The notes: generated from the letters alone by a model not told the origin. Shown: positions 17,509 to 25,304, counted from the stretch's first letter. The stretch: 64,000 nucleotides of DNA from Microvirga arvi (GCF_016892765.1 NZ_JAFEMD010000008.1:62001-126000), one strand, 5' to 3'. Numbers and translations: made by a program.

Positions 17509-19585
17509 GCTCCCTCCGGTTTCTCTTGGTTCCACTGATCATGCTCAGCCTTCTCAGGATGGTCTCTGAGGTGCGGACGCGTTCGGCCGCCACAGCCGCC
17601 GCAGCCCTATCTCCTGCGGCGAGGTTTTCGGTGTGCAGGACGATGTTGTCGGCGTGTCGCTTGGCCCAGAAATCGACGTGGACCTCGGAGATGAGGAGGT
17701 TGGAGCAGCTGCAGCACACGTTTGGCTGCCGTTGACCATAATGAGGCTGCCTTGCCTGTAGGTCGAAATCGCCCTTGGCCTGGTGATGGCAGCGGGCCGT
17801 CTCCGCCCGGAACAGACACTTGCCCCAATCCGCGGGCCATACCCGGACATCATCATCCCTGAGGGTTTCGGCCAGACGTTCGATCTTTTGCTCGTCAGTG
17901 CCCTCGCTGCCGATGAGAGCCTGGATTTGTAGGGCTTGGGCTTCGACCTTTTCGGCCATCTTTCCGGCAAACGCCGCCGTGTCGTTGATGGCCTCGAACA
18001 GGAACCGGGCAGCTTCGCGGGTGGCGACGTCGTTCATGACGCCCAAGAGCGCCGCGTCATTGCCGAGATAGCCCTGCTCAGTCATGGCCAGGGACATGTG
18101 CTTGAAATGGTCCGAGACCGCCGGCAGAAGCCTCCCGTCGGAGCCGACGATGTAGAGGCAGAAGGACTTGCGCCACTGGTGCGTCGTCAAGTTCCAGGAC
18201 TGGTAACCTGCCGGCAGGTTCACAAAGTGTCGAACGAACTCCTTCTGACCATCACGGAGGCTGTCACTCAGGATCCGGCTCACGTTGCCGTTGCTTCGTG
18301 GCATGCCTTGGGACTGGCCTAGGGTCACGATCAGGTCATCGGTCTCGCCTAGGGGTCGCCAAGGGGCATAGAGATTCTGAAGTACAGCGAGCGCTCGGAC
18401 GGGTGGGGGCACATACTCCGTTCCGGCTGGACGGGATCCCGCCACCCACTCCACCTCGTCCCACTGATCCCGCTGCTTGAACAGGCGGCCCTTGATATAG
18501 AAAATCTCATTCAACCCGCTCAGAGAAGGGCGCACCTCGATGCAACTCGGCCAAGCACCAGGGTGGTGTGCGGCTCCAGCCTTCAGGCCCGCTATCTCGC
18601 TGATCCGAAGACCGACCAAGCCTTGCACAACGATCACGCAGGCATCCCGCAGGTCTTGGATCAGCCGCCGGTACCGCTGCAGGGGCGCTCTCTTTCTGTC
18701 GACGGTTCCCAGTTTGACAAACCAGCGCGTTTCGGAGCCATCGGCCAAGCCGGGGTGCCATGGACGGCCAAGAGAACCACCATCGTCGAACCGGAAGCGC
18801 TCCAAGACCTTGTTCAGGTGATAGCTGTAAGAGTTCGACCGGTTCTGTTGCGACCGCTCATTCGCGGAGGCGAACTGCTCTCCCAAGCGCGCAAGGTCCC
18901 GGGCTGGGGCCTCTAACCAGGAAAGAGCTTCGCTCATCACGGCGGTGAAGACGGGATCCGGAACGGGAGGGATGAACCCGGCAACCTTGCGGGACAATTC
19001 ATCGGCTACCTCCTGGGCCGCGCGGCCGCCAAACGGGTGCCGTCGCATCACAGCCGCCGGGTCGCTTGCGAAGAGCGGGGACTGCTCATGGATGCGGACA
19101 AGGACATCGAGATACCGAGCCAACGTCTCAGCCGTTATGCCTTCGTCATCGTCGCTCGCCGCCTTTTCGCGCGCGAGATGGTCGCAGAACTCCTCCGCGG
19201 CGTCTTCGTCCAATTCGGCAAACGTCCGGTAGCCTTCCAGCGCCATCCAGCGCAGGAGATACCTCACGCCGGTAAACAGGCTGCCCAGGCCGGTGTCCTT
19301 GGGGTTCTTTCCCCGCTGACTGTCGACCCGAATGGACCAGAGCAGACGTCTGCCGAGTTCGAGCAGTTCACTCCATTGGGCGTCGGTCGACATGCTCCCG
19401 TCGAACATCTCGAAGCTCCAGATGAGCGCGATGTCCTTCTTGCCGGCAGTGGTGGATTTGAACCGCCAAATTGGTTCGCCCCAGAGACTGAGGTCGGAAA
19501 CAGGTCTGCTCGCGGCATCCCCCGGCGTCAGCAGATGGAGGGTTCGTTCGGTAAGGCGGGCTGATCGTGTGGCCATGGCGGTCAT
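17492..19585 (-). CDS. Tyrosine recombinase 3 of the island, with C-terminal Cys-rich tail
   Basis: The 697-residue protein keeps the tyrosine-recombinase residues: Arg in GLVGLRISEIAGL, His-x-x-Arg in THQWRKSF, a later His in DHFKHMS and the nucleophile Tyr in TEQGYLG. Unusually, about 180 residues follow the Tyr, including helices and a Cys/His cluster (CLFRAETARCHHQ, VCCSCSNL) that could bind zinc. I start at ATG 19585, which overlaps the stop of recombinase 2 in ATGA; a further ATG lies nine bases on. The end overlaps the TnpC-like gene by 17 nt. It is larger than classic integrases and probably acts with recombinases 1 and 2 in a joint complex. Confidence 0.75.
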   Translation of the reverse strand: MTAMATRSARLTERTLHLLTPGDAASRPVSDLSLWGEPIWRFKSTTAGKKDIALIWSFEMFDGSMSTDAQWSELLELGRRLLWSIRVDSQRGKNPKDTGLGSLFTGVRYLLRWMALEGYRTFAELDEDAAEEFCDHLAREKAASDDDEGITAETLARYLDVLVRIHEQSPLFASDPAAVMRRHPFGGRAAQEVADELSRKVAGFIPPVPDPVFTAVMSEALSWLEAPARDLARLGEQFASANERSQQNRSNSYSYHLNKVLERFRFDDGGSLGRPWHPGLADGSETRWFVKLGTVDRKRAPLQRYRRLIQDLRDACVIVVQGLVGLRISEIAGLKAGAAHHPGAWPSCIEVRPSLSGLNEIFYIKGRLFKQRDQWDEVEWVAGSRPAGTEYVPPPVRALAVLQNLYAPWRPLGETDDLIVTLGQSQGMPRSNGNVSRILSDSLRDGQKEFVRHFVNLPAGYQSWNLTTHQWRKSFCLYIVGSDGRLLPAVSDHFKHMSLAMTEQGYLGNDAALLGVMNDVATREAARFLFEAINDTAAFAGKMAEKVEAQALQIQALIGSEGTDEQKIERLAETLRDDDVRVWPADWGKCLFRAETARCHHQAKGDFDLQARQPHYGQRQPNVCCSCSNLLISEVHVDFWAKRHADNIVLHTENLAAGDRAAAAVAAERVRTSETILRRLSMISGTKRNRREHAASS

Positions 19586-21498
19586 TCGAGCGGAGGGATG
19601 GGCGGCAAGGTGATGGCGGCCGCCGCGCCGGCAGCACCTGGTGCGAACGCGGGCAGCCAAACCTCGTCCAAGGCGGCGAGCTGCGGCTTCCAAACCTCCA
19701 GCCAACGGGTCGGAGCGACTTGGGTCCTGGCCTCCTCAATTTTCTGGCGAAGCTGCTGAAGGCGTATGAATGCCTTGGGATCCTGCGCATTGACCCAGGC
19801 TAGCGGGCAACCTGGACATGCTCCGTAGGCCGAGCACAGCTTGCCCTCGACTTGGCCCGGGATGGGCGAGAAGCTAGGTTCAAAGCACCCGAAGCCCGGC
19901 GTGGCGGCTGAGTTCATCCCGGGGGACAGTCCTCCGCCCCGAGTGTCCGCTCGCCCTCCGGTGGTTATGAAACGTTCACGCCACGCCATTGCCTGCGCCA
20001 TGGCCTCCCTGGCGCGTTGCTTTGCGGGGCCGGATTGGTAACTGCGGTCCGTAGTCGTGGTGCTGGCATGCCCAAGGGCAACCTGCTGCGCCTTGATGTC
20101 TCCGCCCGTTATCTGGTGGACCAGGTCAGAACCAGTCGCCCGCAGCTGGGAAAGGGTAAAGGGGGGTAGCCGATGGTCTTCGATGAAGCGTTGGAGAGCG
20201 CCTTTCCAGGCCTGATCCCCCGCCGCGCTGCGGTCGTCCTCAAAACCGGAGAAGGGTTCACCGCGCATATGCCAGAACAGGAACACTCTGTCTCGATGCT
20301 CCAGCGGAACCAAGGGGCGCGTGATTGTGCTATACTGTTCCAATGCCTTTAGGAGCATGACCGGGCTTTCCGGCGCCGTCACGGCCGCGGCGAATGACCG
20401 GTAGTGGACCCGTCCGGCTCGCCTCTTCTGCGCGCCGATGCGCCACCGGTCCTTTCCGTAGATCGGATGGTCACGCTCGATCTCCGACCAGCGGAGGGTC
20501 AGCAGCCCCTGCGCATTGAAGGATCCATCGATGGCGAGAAGGACCGCGAAGGGAACAAGCGACCTTGGCGTGAAGTGCAGGTGAGCGCCTGTTTCGGACA
20601 GCAGGCCGTAGGGAGCCGTCATCGACCGGGCGAGACCGGGATCGCTCCGAGCGAGTTCATCGCGCTGTAGTATCCGGCCACCATAGCGCGCGAGTATTGT
20701 TTTCAGGCGCACCCGTAGCTCCCCGAAAGCGCCGGGTTCCGCGGTTCCCTTGGCGGGTACAAGGATGCTTTGGTCGGCCGCGACCTCCGCCCCAATCTTG
20801 AGCTTGCCAATGATCTCGGGAAGCTCCCCGATGCAGGCCTTCCTGATGCTGGCCAAGTCCAACGCCGACAGCGCCTCCCGCGATTTAACGACGAGGTGGC
20901 GTCCCGGCCAGGGATTTCGGCGGAATTTCAGGTTGGCATGGACCTGCGCCTTGAACGCGCGGGATCCGTAGCAATGTTTCATGAATTCCCGCAGCGCGTT
21001 ATAGCGCTGGGCCTTGGTGTTCGGCGACCAAGGTGATCCTTCCTTTTCTCTATCTGACGGTTTGGAGCGCTGCTGGTCCAGCCAGGCCTGGTACTCATTG
21101 ATGACCTCCGTCGAGATGTCACCAAGGCCCCTGACCGGGGACAGGCCCATGTCGTCCCGGAAATCCAAGTAGGTCCGAAAGATCCTCAACGCCTCACTGA
21201 CCTTCTCCCGCCTGCCAGCGACCACATGGGCCCCCCATGAGGCCAAGTAGTCTGCGACCGCCAGCGCCAGCGGGCGCCGGCTGAGCCAAGCTGTGAGATC
21301 GATCTCGTGAAAGCCTGGGCGGGAGGGCTCATTCTTCAGCCGCACGATCAGGGACTGGTCTGTCTCGATCACGCCGAACGCACGTCCAACCTCGGCCAGG
21401 TGGCGAACATTGGACTCCCCGGCAACCGACGGACGCCGCGTCAGGTGCGCTCCGAGGGGACGCTTCCCCTCCCTCGCGATGGGCTTAGGGGGCTTCAT
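19582..21498 (-). CDS. Tyrosine recombinase-like protein 2, catalytically degenerate
   Basis: The 638-residue protein is similar in size to TnpB of Tn554. It has a recombinase C-terminal fold, but active-site positions are changed. The first Arg box reads IDGSFNAQGLLTLRWSE, where most members have TGLRxxEL, and the His-x-x-Arg box reads SQLRATGSDL with Ser for His. The later LGHASTTTTDRSY keeps the His and Tyr. A Cys-containing tail (CSAYGACPGCPLA) follows. Loss of the first Arg should impair cleavage, so it may be a structural partner of recombinases 1 and 3. ATG 21498 lies inside recombinase 1 with a 14-nt overlap, and the end overlaps recombinase 3 in ATGA. Confidence 0.7.
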   Translation of the reverse strand: MKPPKPIAREGKRPLGAHLTRRPSVAGESNVRHLAEVGRAFGVIETDQSLIVRLKNEPSRPGFHEIDLTAWLSRRPLALAVADYLASWGAHVVAGRREKVSEALRIFRTYLDFRDDMGLSPVRGLGDISTEVINEYQAWLDQQRSKPSDREKEGSPWSPNTKAQRYNALREFMKHCYGSRAFKAQVHANLKFRRNPWPGRHLVVKSREALSALDLASIRKACIGELPEIIGKLKIGAEVAADQSILVPAKGTAEPGAFGELRVRLKTILARYGGRILQRDELARSDPGLARSMTAPYGLLSETGAHLHFTPRSLVPFAVLLAIDGSFNAQGLLTLRWSEIERDHPIYGKDRWRIGAQKRRAGRVHYRSFAAAVTAPESPVMLLKALEQYSTITRPLVPLEHRDRVFLFWHMRGEPFSGFEDDRSAAGDQAWKGALQRFIEDHRLPPFTLSQLRATGSDLVHQITGGDIKAQQVALGHASTTTTDRSYQSGPAKQRAREAMAQAMAWRERFITTGGRADTRGGGLSPGMNSAATPGFGCFEPSFSPIPGQVEGKLCSAYGACPGCPLAWVNAQDPKAFIRLQQLRQKIEEARTQVAPTRWLEVWKPQLAALDEVWLPAFAPGAAGAAAAITLPPIPPLE

Positions 21499-22948
21499 CC
21501 AACTGTCTCTTGAGCGCGTGGGCAAAATCGTCGGAAATCTTCGGCTCAGCCACGTTGACGTGGCGACCATAGATGTCCGTGGTGGTGCTGAGGTGTTTGT
21601 GCCCAAGGAGGGCCTGTAGCTTCTTCCAAGGTGACGGATTGCCCGCCCGGATCTGACCCCAGTAGAACTGGACGGCGAACGTGTGCCTCAAGTCGTGAAA
21701 GGTGTGCTTGGGGACCCGGATGGGCTTCAGGATCGGCCTATCTGTCTCGGGATCGACTGCTGGCGCACCCGTTTCCGGGTCGATCTCATATCCTTCCAAG
21801 ACCCTCATGAGCCCGCACCGGCGCACGGCCTTTGTGAAGGCGCGCATCGCGGTCGCCTCTGAGATTGCCTCGCCCACGTCGCGCCTCGACGATGTCACGC
21901 CGTTGACGAACAGAGCGCTCGGCTCGCGCCCGGATCTGAACTTCCCGCGATTGCGGGCGTCCTCCATCGACTGGTTGCGCTCGCCGTCAATGTAGGCAAG
22001 GAGAGATGCCACAAGGAACGAGTACATCGCGACCGTTCGAGCAGCGTTCCCCTTCGTGACGGTGATCGTCAAAGGGATGGTCTTCCAACGGTCCTTCGGA
22101 TCGACCTCGTGCCGAAGGTCCAGGATCTGGTAGACCGTCAGCTTGCAGACCTCCTCCACGCGCATGCCGGTGAAAAGGGACGTTTCGGCGATCAGGCGAT
22201 CCCGGACCGGGCGCTTGTCATTGTTGTCGGGGGTGCCCGGCGCCGGACCGAGAGCGGCTAGGATCGTCCGCAGGTTGCCGATGCTGATCGGATCAACGTC
22301 TTCGTCGGCCTGACGCGAGTGCCTGGAGCTCCTCTGGCGTCCGTTGGTCTTCCCCCCGACATGCGGCAACATTCGCCTGTCCAGATAGAAGTGTCCCTTT
22401 TCTGCGGGATCACCTGCGATGGGGTCAGCGACGAGCTTCTGTCGGTGGGCCCATCGGTAGAACTCGTTGATGGTGCCAATCCGGCGTTCGATGGTCGCCG
22501 GGGCGAACTCCCTTGATGTCTTGACCGAGACGCCTTGCGTCAGAGCTTCTCTGAAGGCTTCGATGTCTTCGTTCGTGACCTCGTCCCAAGCCAGTTTGCT
22601 GAAGTGGAGGTACGTCCACCATTGGGCCAGATCGTCTGCGTAGGACTTCTGAGTGTTGTGCTGCTTGTAGCCCTTGCAACGGTCGATGAGAAAGAGGTTG
22701 GCAGGCTCGACTGGGTGGAAGGTGGCCGTGAAGAGCAGCACGAAGCCTTGGCGGGTTCTCCTACCGTTGATGAGTTCCGGCGGGAAATCGGGCGTCGTCT
22801 GGTAGGCGACGGCTCGGATCCTGTGAATGACAGCGGCGTTTGTGTGAGTTTCGTCCAAGGCCAACCTCGAATTCAAGACCGAGGTTGTCCGAAGGCCTTC
22901 ACTCCTTGGCCCTGTAATACACGCCCCTTCGCTTGCTTCGAGCAACAC
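21485..22948 (-). CDS. Tyrosine recombinase 1 (site-specific integrase)
   Basis: This 487-residue protein has a SAM-like core-binding domain (about residues 95-175) and a complete catalytic domain: Arg in TGMRVEEVCKL, HDLRHTF, LGHKHLSTT and the nucleophile Tyr in DIYGRHV. It is the first gene of the six-gene operon and corresponds in position to TnpA of Tn554. The exact start is uncertain: the first frame start (22948) is a GTG, and no candidate start has a convincing ribosome-binding site. The 137-bp gap upstream should hold the operon promoter, though I see no clear -35 and -10 pair. Confidence 0.85.
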   Translation of the reverse strand: MLLEASEGACITGPRSEGLRTTSVLNSRLALDETHTNAAVIHRIRAVAYQTTPDFPPELINGRRTRQGFVLLFTATFHPVEPANLFLIDRCKGYKQHNTQKSYADDLAQWWTYLHFSKLAWDEVTNEDIEAFREALTQGVSVKTSREFAPATIERRIGTINEFYRWAHRQKLVADPIAGDPAEKGHFYLDRRMLPHVGGKTNGRQRSSRHSRQADEDVDPISIGNLRTILAALGPAPGTPDNNDKRPVRDRLIAETSLFTGMRVEEVCKLTVYQILDLRHEVDPKDRWKTIPLTITVTKGNAARTVAMYSFLVASLLAYIDGERNQSMEDARNRGKFRSGREPSALFVNGVTSSRRDVGEAISEATAMRAFTKAVRRCGLMRVLEGYEIDPETGAPAVDPETDRPILKPIRVPKHTFHDLRHTFAVQFYWGQIRAGNPSPWKKLQALLGHKHLSTTTDIYGRHVNVAEPKISDDFAHALKRQLDEAP

Positions 22949-23085
22949 TGACTCGACTCCGTTGAGAAAACGCTAACAAAGGTCGCCCTTCGCCCCAGAA
23001 GGTCACCTCCATGGGGCGTGAGTTATACGTTCCGGTGCGCCGCCCCGCTGTCTTGCGCGGGGGCAGGTTCAGGATGGATTTGCGG

Positions 23086-24099
23086 CTAGTACCTCAGTCG
23101 GCCCGAGCCGCCTCCATCGGGGGCCGCAAGTTCCCTGAGGTGCTCCATGGCCAGTTTCATGCTGTGGGTGAAGCCATCCTCCCAGTGCTCGTGGATGATC
23201 TCGCTGGTGGCCTCCGCGCGGTCCCACGCGGCGGCATGTGCATCCTCTCGGTCGTCGCTCAGGACAGGCGTGAGAAGGGAGAAGGTTCGCGGATCAACCG
23301 CCTGCAGGGCGACGAGGCTTCCATCACGTCCGATGGCGACGGCTTCAACCGGCTGGAGCTCTAAGGCCTCTTCGAAGGCACGGCGGACGCCTCGGGGGAG
23401 ATCCTGGGCCTCCAGTCGCGCCTCGACGGCGGTTCGGTTGATGAGGTCGAGGGTGGATCCGTCCTCGCACTGGAGACGGAAATGCCCTGGCCCCAACTCA
23501 TCGAGCCCAACATCGGCATGCTTCGGCATGAACAGGCTCCCGACACTCAGCGCGAAGCCAATGTCGATGTGAACGCCATCCCTCACGTACAGCACGGGGC
23601 CCATGTCGTCCCGGAGAACCCGCGGCGGCACCATGATCCTGGATTTGGCTTCGTACGCGATGAGGGCATTGGCTCCGAGCAGACTCAGTGGGCCGTCTCG
23701 ACAGAGGAGCCCGCGAGCCCAGAGATTGCGCAACCCTTCAACCTGACGAGCCGGAATACGACCCAAGCGCAGCGCCTTCGCGACCCGACCGGCATCCTCA
23801 ACCTCGGGCGCAAGGGCCGCGAGCCCCGCCTGCACCTCGCTGCGCAGGCGCATGAAGTCGGCGTACATCTGTTCGGTTTCAGCGGAGCGGCGGCCAAGTG
23901 AGCGAGCGGTCTTCTTCCCAGTCTCCGGGTCAGGACGGTAGCGGGTGAGGTACTCATATCCGGCCGCAGGCTTCCACTGCATGCCCCCGACAATCTGGTC
24001 GCGTTGGCGCAGGAGCTGGCCGTATCGGGTCCATAAGGCGTTCACAACCTCCATGTGAAGGCGCTGTTCCCGAGACATCAGGATGAGGTTGATTGCCAT
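23086..24099 (-). CDS. Divergent GSU2403-type nucleotidyltransferase-fold protein
   Basis: The 337-residue protein has an N-terminal segment (WTRYGQLLRQ, GGMQWKPAAGYEYLTRY, LGRRSAETEQMYADF) that I associate with the GSU2403 nucleotidyltransferase-fold family, followed by the expected LGANALIAYEAKSRI. The Asp pair that should bind metal soon after that motif is not obvious: RDDMGPVLYVRDGVHIDIGF has acidic residues but no clear DxD. It may be inactive or the assignment may be wrong. It lies upstream of the recombinase operon on the same strand, separated by 137 bp, and next to the right end of the island. Such genes are often accessory cargo; related folds occur in AbiEii-type toxins. Confidence 0.5.
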   Translation of the reverse strand: MAINLILMSREQRLHMEVVNALWTRYGQLLRQRDQIVGGMQWKPAAGYEYLTRYRPDPETGKKTARSLGRRSAETEQMYADFMRLRSEVQAGLAALAPEVEDAGRVAKALRLGRIPARQVEGLRNLWARGLLCRDGPLSLLGANALIAYEAKSRIMVPPRVLRDDMGPVLYVRDGVHIDIGFALSVGSLFMPKHADVGLDELGPGHFRLQCEDGSTLDLINRTAVEARLEAQDLPRGVRRAFEEALELQPVEAVAIGRDGSLVALQAVDPRTFSLLTPVLSDDREDAHAAAWDRAEATSEIIHEHWEDGFTHSMKLAMEHLRELAAPDGGGSGRLRY

Positions 24100-24607
24100 G
24101 CCCTAGCTACCATTGTTTCCAACTTGAGTTCGAAACTAGGGATTTTGGTATCAAAAACCAGATGACTCAGCCGTAAGGGGTAGGGATGCTGCTCTCGGGC
24201 ACAGGTTCGATCCCTGGGCGGTTATGTCCGCCCAATATCTCCAGGTTGCAGGGCAAAGGCTTTGAGGACCATCGCAAGAACGAGTTGGATTGTGGTGGTC
24301 AGCGCAGGCCTAAGGGCGGCTTCGTGGGCCACCTATGGCCGCGGAGAGTGTCCAGTCCCTTCAGCAATCGGCTGGCTCCGGTGAACAGCCGCTTTTTCCG
24401 GAATGCCTTACAGCGCAGAGGTTTGACGCCGACTGAACAGTGCAAAACAATGCTTGATAAGATGCCACCTTGGTGCGCTCCTTGCGTCTTTCACGAAGGC
24501 GACTGCGCAAGCTGCGCCAGGAACGAAGGGAGGCCGGAACGCGAACATTCCGGCCTCCTGCAGAGCGGGCGAAACAAGCTAAGTGCTTGAAATCGCTTAG
24601 GAATTTT
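24100..24607. other. Gene-free right end of the island
   Basis: No reading frame here is convincing. The stretch holds a hairpin (24529-24558) that may terminate the replacement tRNA, and at 24202-24216 a short T-arm-like motif (CAGG-TTCGATC-CCTG) without any surrounding cloverleaf. Confidence 0.5.
24529..24558 (-). terminator. Hairpin downstream of the island tRNA-Pro
   Basis: GGAGGCCGGAA (24529-24539) and TTCCGGCCTCC (24548-24558) form a perfect 11-bp stem with an 8-nt loop, 50 nt past the CCA end of the tRNA on the minus strand. The T tract is poor (CTTCGTT), so it may be a processing or Rho-independent-like signal. Confidence 0.5.
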
Positions 24608-24685
24608 TGGTCGGGCAGAGAGGATTCGAACCTCCGACCCCAAGTCCCCCAGACTTGTGCGCTAACCTGGCTGCGCTACTGCCCG
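24608..24685 (-). tRNA. Island-borne tRNA-Pro (anticodon GGG)
   Basis: This complete 78-nt cloverleaf has acceptor CGGGCAG paired with CTGCCCG, D-arm GCGC/GCGC, anticodon stem CAAGT/ACTTG around CTGGGGG (anticodon GGG), T-loop TTCGAAT and encoded CCA (24610-24608). It differs from the interrupted host gene in the acceptor stem, the anticodon stem and the T-loop, so it is not a simple duplication. It lies 36 bp inside the right junction and in the same orientation, so a transcript from the old host promoter would run through the broken 5' part into this gene. Confidence 0.94.
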
Positions 24686-24713
24686 TCACATCCGCTCTGA
24701 ACACCTCACCAAC

Positions 24714-24726
24714 GCATATAATGAAC
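24714..24726. repeat. Right attachment site (attR core)
   Basis: GCATATAA (24714-24721) followed by TGAAC (24722-24726). The arm is the inverse of TTATATGC at the left end, and TGAAC is the shared crossover sequence, belonging to the tRNA T-loop. Confidence 0.85.
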
Positions 24727-24780
24727 CTCCGACCCCTAGTCCCCCAGACTAGTGCGCTAACCGGGCTGCGCTACGCTCCG
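24722..24780 (-). pseudogene. 5' part of the interrupted host tRNA-Pro(GGG)
   Basis: Read on the minus strand: acceptor CGGAGCG (24780-24774), D-arm, anticodon stem CTAGT/ACTAG around CTGGGGG, variable loop, T-stem GGAGG, then GTTCA where the tRNA stops and element sequence begins. It cannot form a T-arm or acceptor stem by itself. The missing 3' part lies at 10512-10535. A weak candidate promoter upstream on the minus strand is TTGCAC (24829-24824) with TAATTG (24806-24801). Confidence 0.92.
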
Positions 24781-24881
24781 ACGCCTTGAACGGCTTGTGT
24801 CAATTAGCTCCGGCAGTTGCCGTGTGCAACCCCTGAAATTCACTTTGGCCATCAAACTCGCCAAAACGTGGGAGAGGGGGT

Positions 24882-25304
24882 CTAGCGTACAAGAGGCGAC
24901 TTTGCGATGCGAACCCGTGCTGTGGTGGGGCCTGCCACATTGATCCGGGCCGCCTCGAAGGAGGGCGGGGCGGTGCGGCCGGTGCCATTGCTGAAGCCGT
25001 AGGGTTCCTGCGGCAGGCCTTTAGGATCGCGGTCGAGGCTGTTGTTGCCGTTGAGATCCTGGAACACGGCGATGGCATAGGAGCCTTCCGCCACCTCAGG
25101 AAACACGATCCGGAACTCCTCCGCCGGAGATTGTACGGTCTGGCTGTATCGGCACGAGCCAAAATCCAGGGAGCCCAAGCATATGCCAACCATCACGGCT
25201 CCCTTTCCCGGGCTGGCGCCTTCCACCTGAACGGTGAGGGGGGCCGCCTGCGCTGCGCTCAAGATGAGCAGGGCGGCGAGCAGTCCGGTGATCGTCCGAA
25301 GCAT
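24882..25304 (-). CDS. DUF2141 domain secreted protein
   Basis: The 140-residue product has a Sec signal peptide (MLRTITGLLAALLILSAAQA) and one beta-rich DUF2141 domain: LTVQVEGASPGKGAVMVGI, then YAIAVFQDLNGNNSLDRDPKGLPQEPYGFSNG. The DLNGNNSLD stretch looks like a calcium-binding-type loop. Function of the family is unknown; the protein is probably periplasmic. It is the first host gene right of the island and stands alone on the minus strand. Confidence 0.85.
   Translation of the reverse strand: MLRTITGLLAALLILSAAQAAPLTVQVEGASPGKGAVMVGICLGSLDFGSCRYSQTVQSPAEEFRIVFPEVAEGSYAIAVFQDLNGNNSLDRDPKGLPQEPYGFSNGTGRTAPPSFEAARINVAGPTTARVRIAKSPLVR

Larger units (their letters stand above)
10531..24726. 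mobile_element. 14.2-kb integrated island inside tRNA-Pro(GGG)
   Basis: The element is bounded by a 5-bp direct repeat (TGAAC at 10531-10535 and 24722-24726) with 8-bp inverted arms just inside it (TTATATGC 10537-10544, GCATATAA 24714-24721). Outside the repeats lie the two halves of one tRNA-Pro gene. Inside are six overlapping minus-strand genes (three tyrosine recombinases, two small coiled-coil proteins, a RecD-like helicase), a KAP NTPase, a MerR-like regulator with a small membrane protein, a nucleotidyltransferase-fold protein and a complete replacement tRNA-Pro(GGG). Multi-recombinase elements such as Tn554 (tnpABC) and the recombinase-in-trio elements are the nearest known architectures, but neither carries this gene set as far as I know. 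Confidence 0.92.

Noticed and set aside
24202-24216. T-arm-like motif CAGG-TTCGATC-CCTG, considered as another tRNA remnant
   Set aside because: No matching acceptor, D-arm or anticodon arm is found around it.
24186-24590. Possible 134-codon gene near the island's right end
   Set aside because: No ribosome-binding site or domain; a few Cys near the end are not enough.
24722-24780. Simple tandem duplication of tRNA-Pro as explanation for the two tRNA-Pro-like sequences
   Set aside because: The truncated copy has its matching 3' part 14 kb away at 10512-10535 with complementary acceptor strand, and the full copy differs in three stems or loops.
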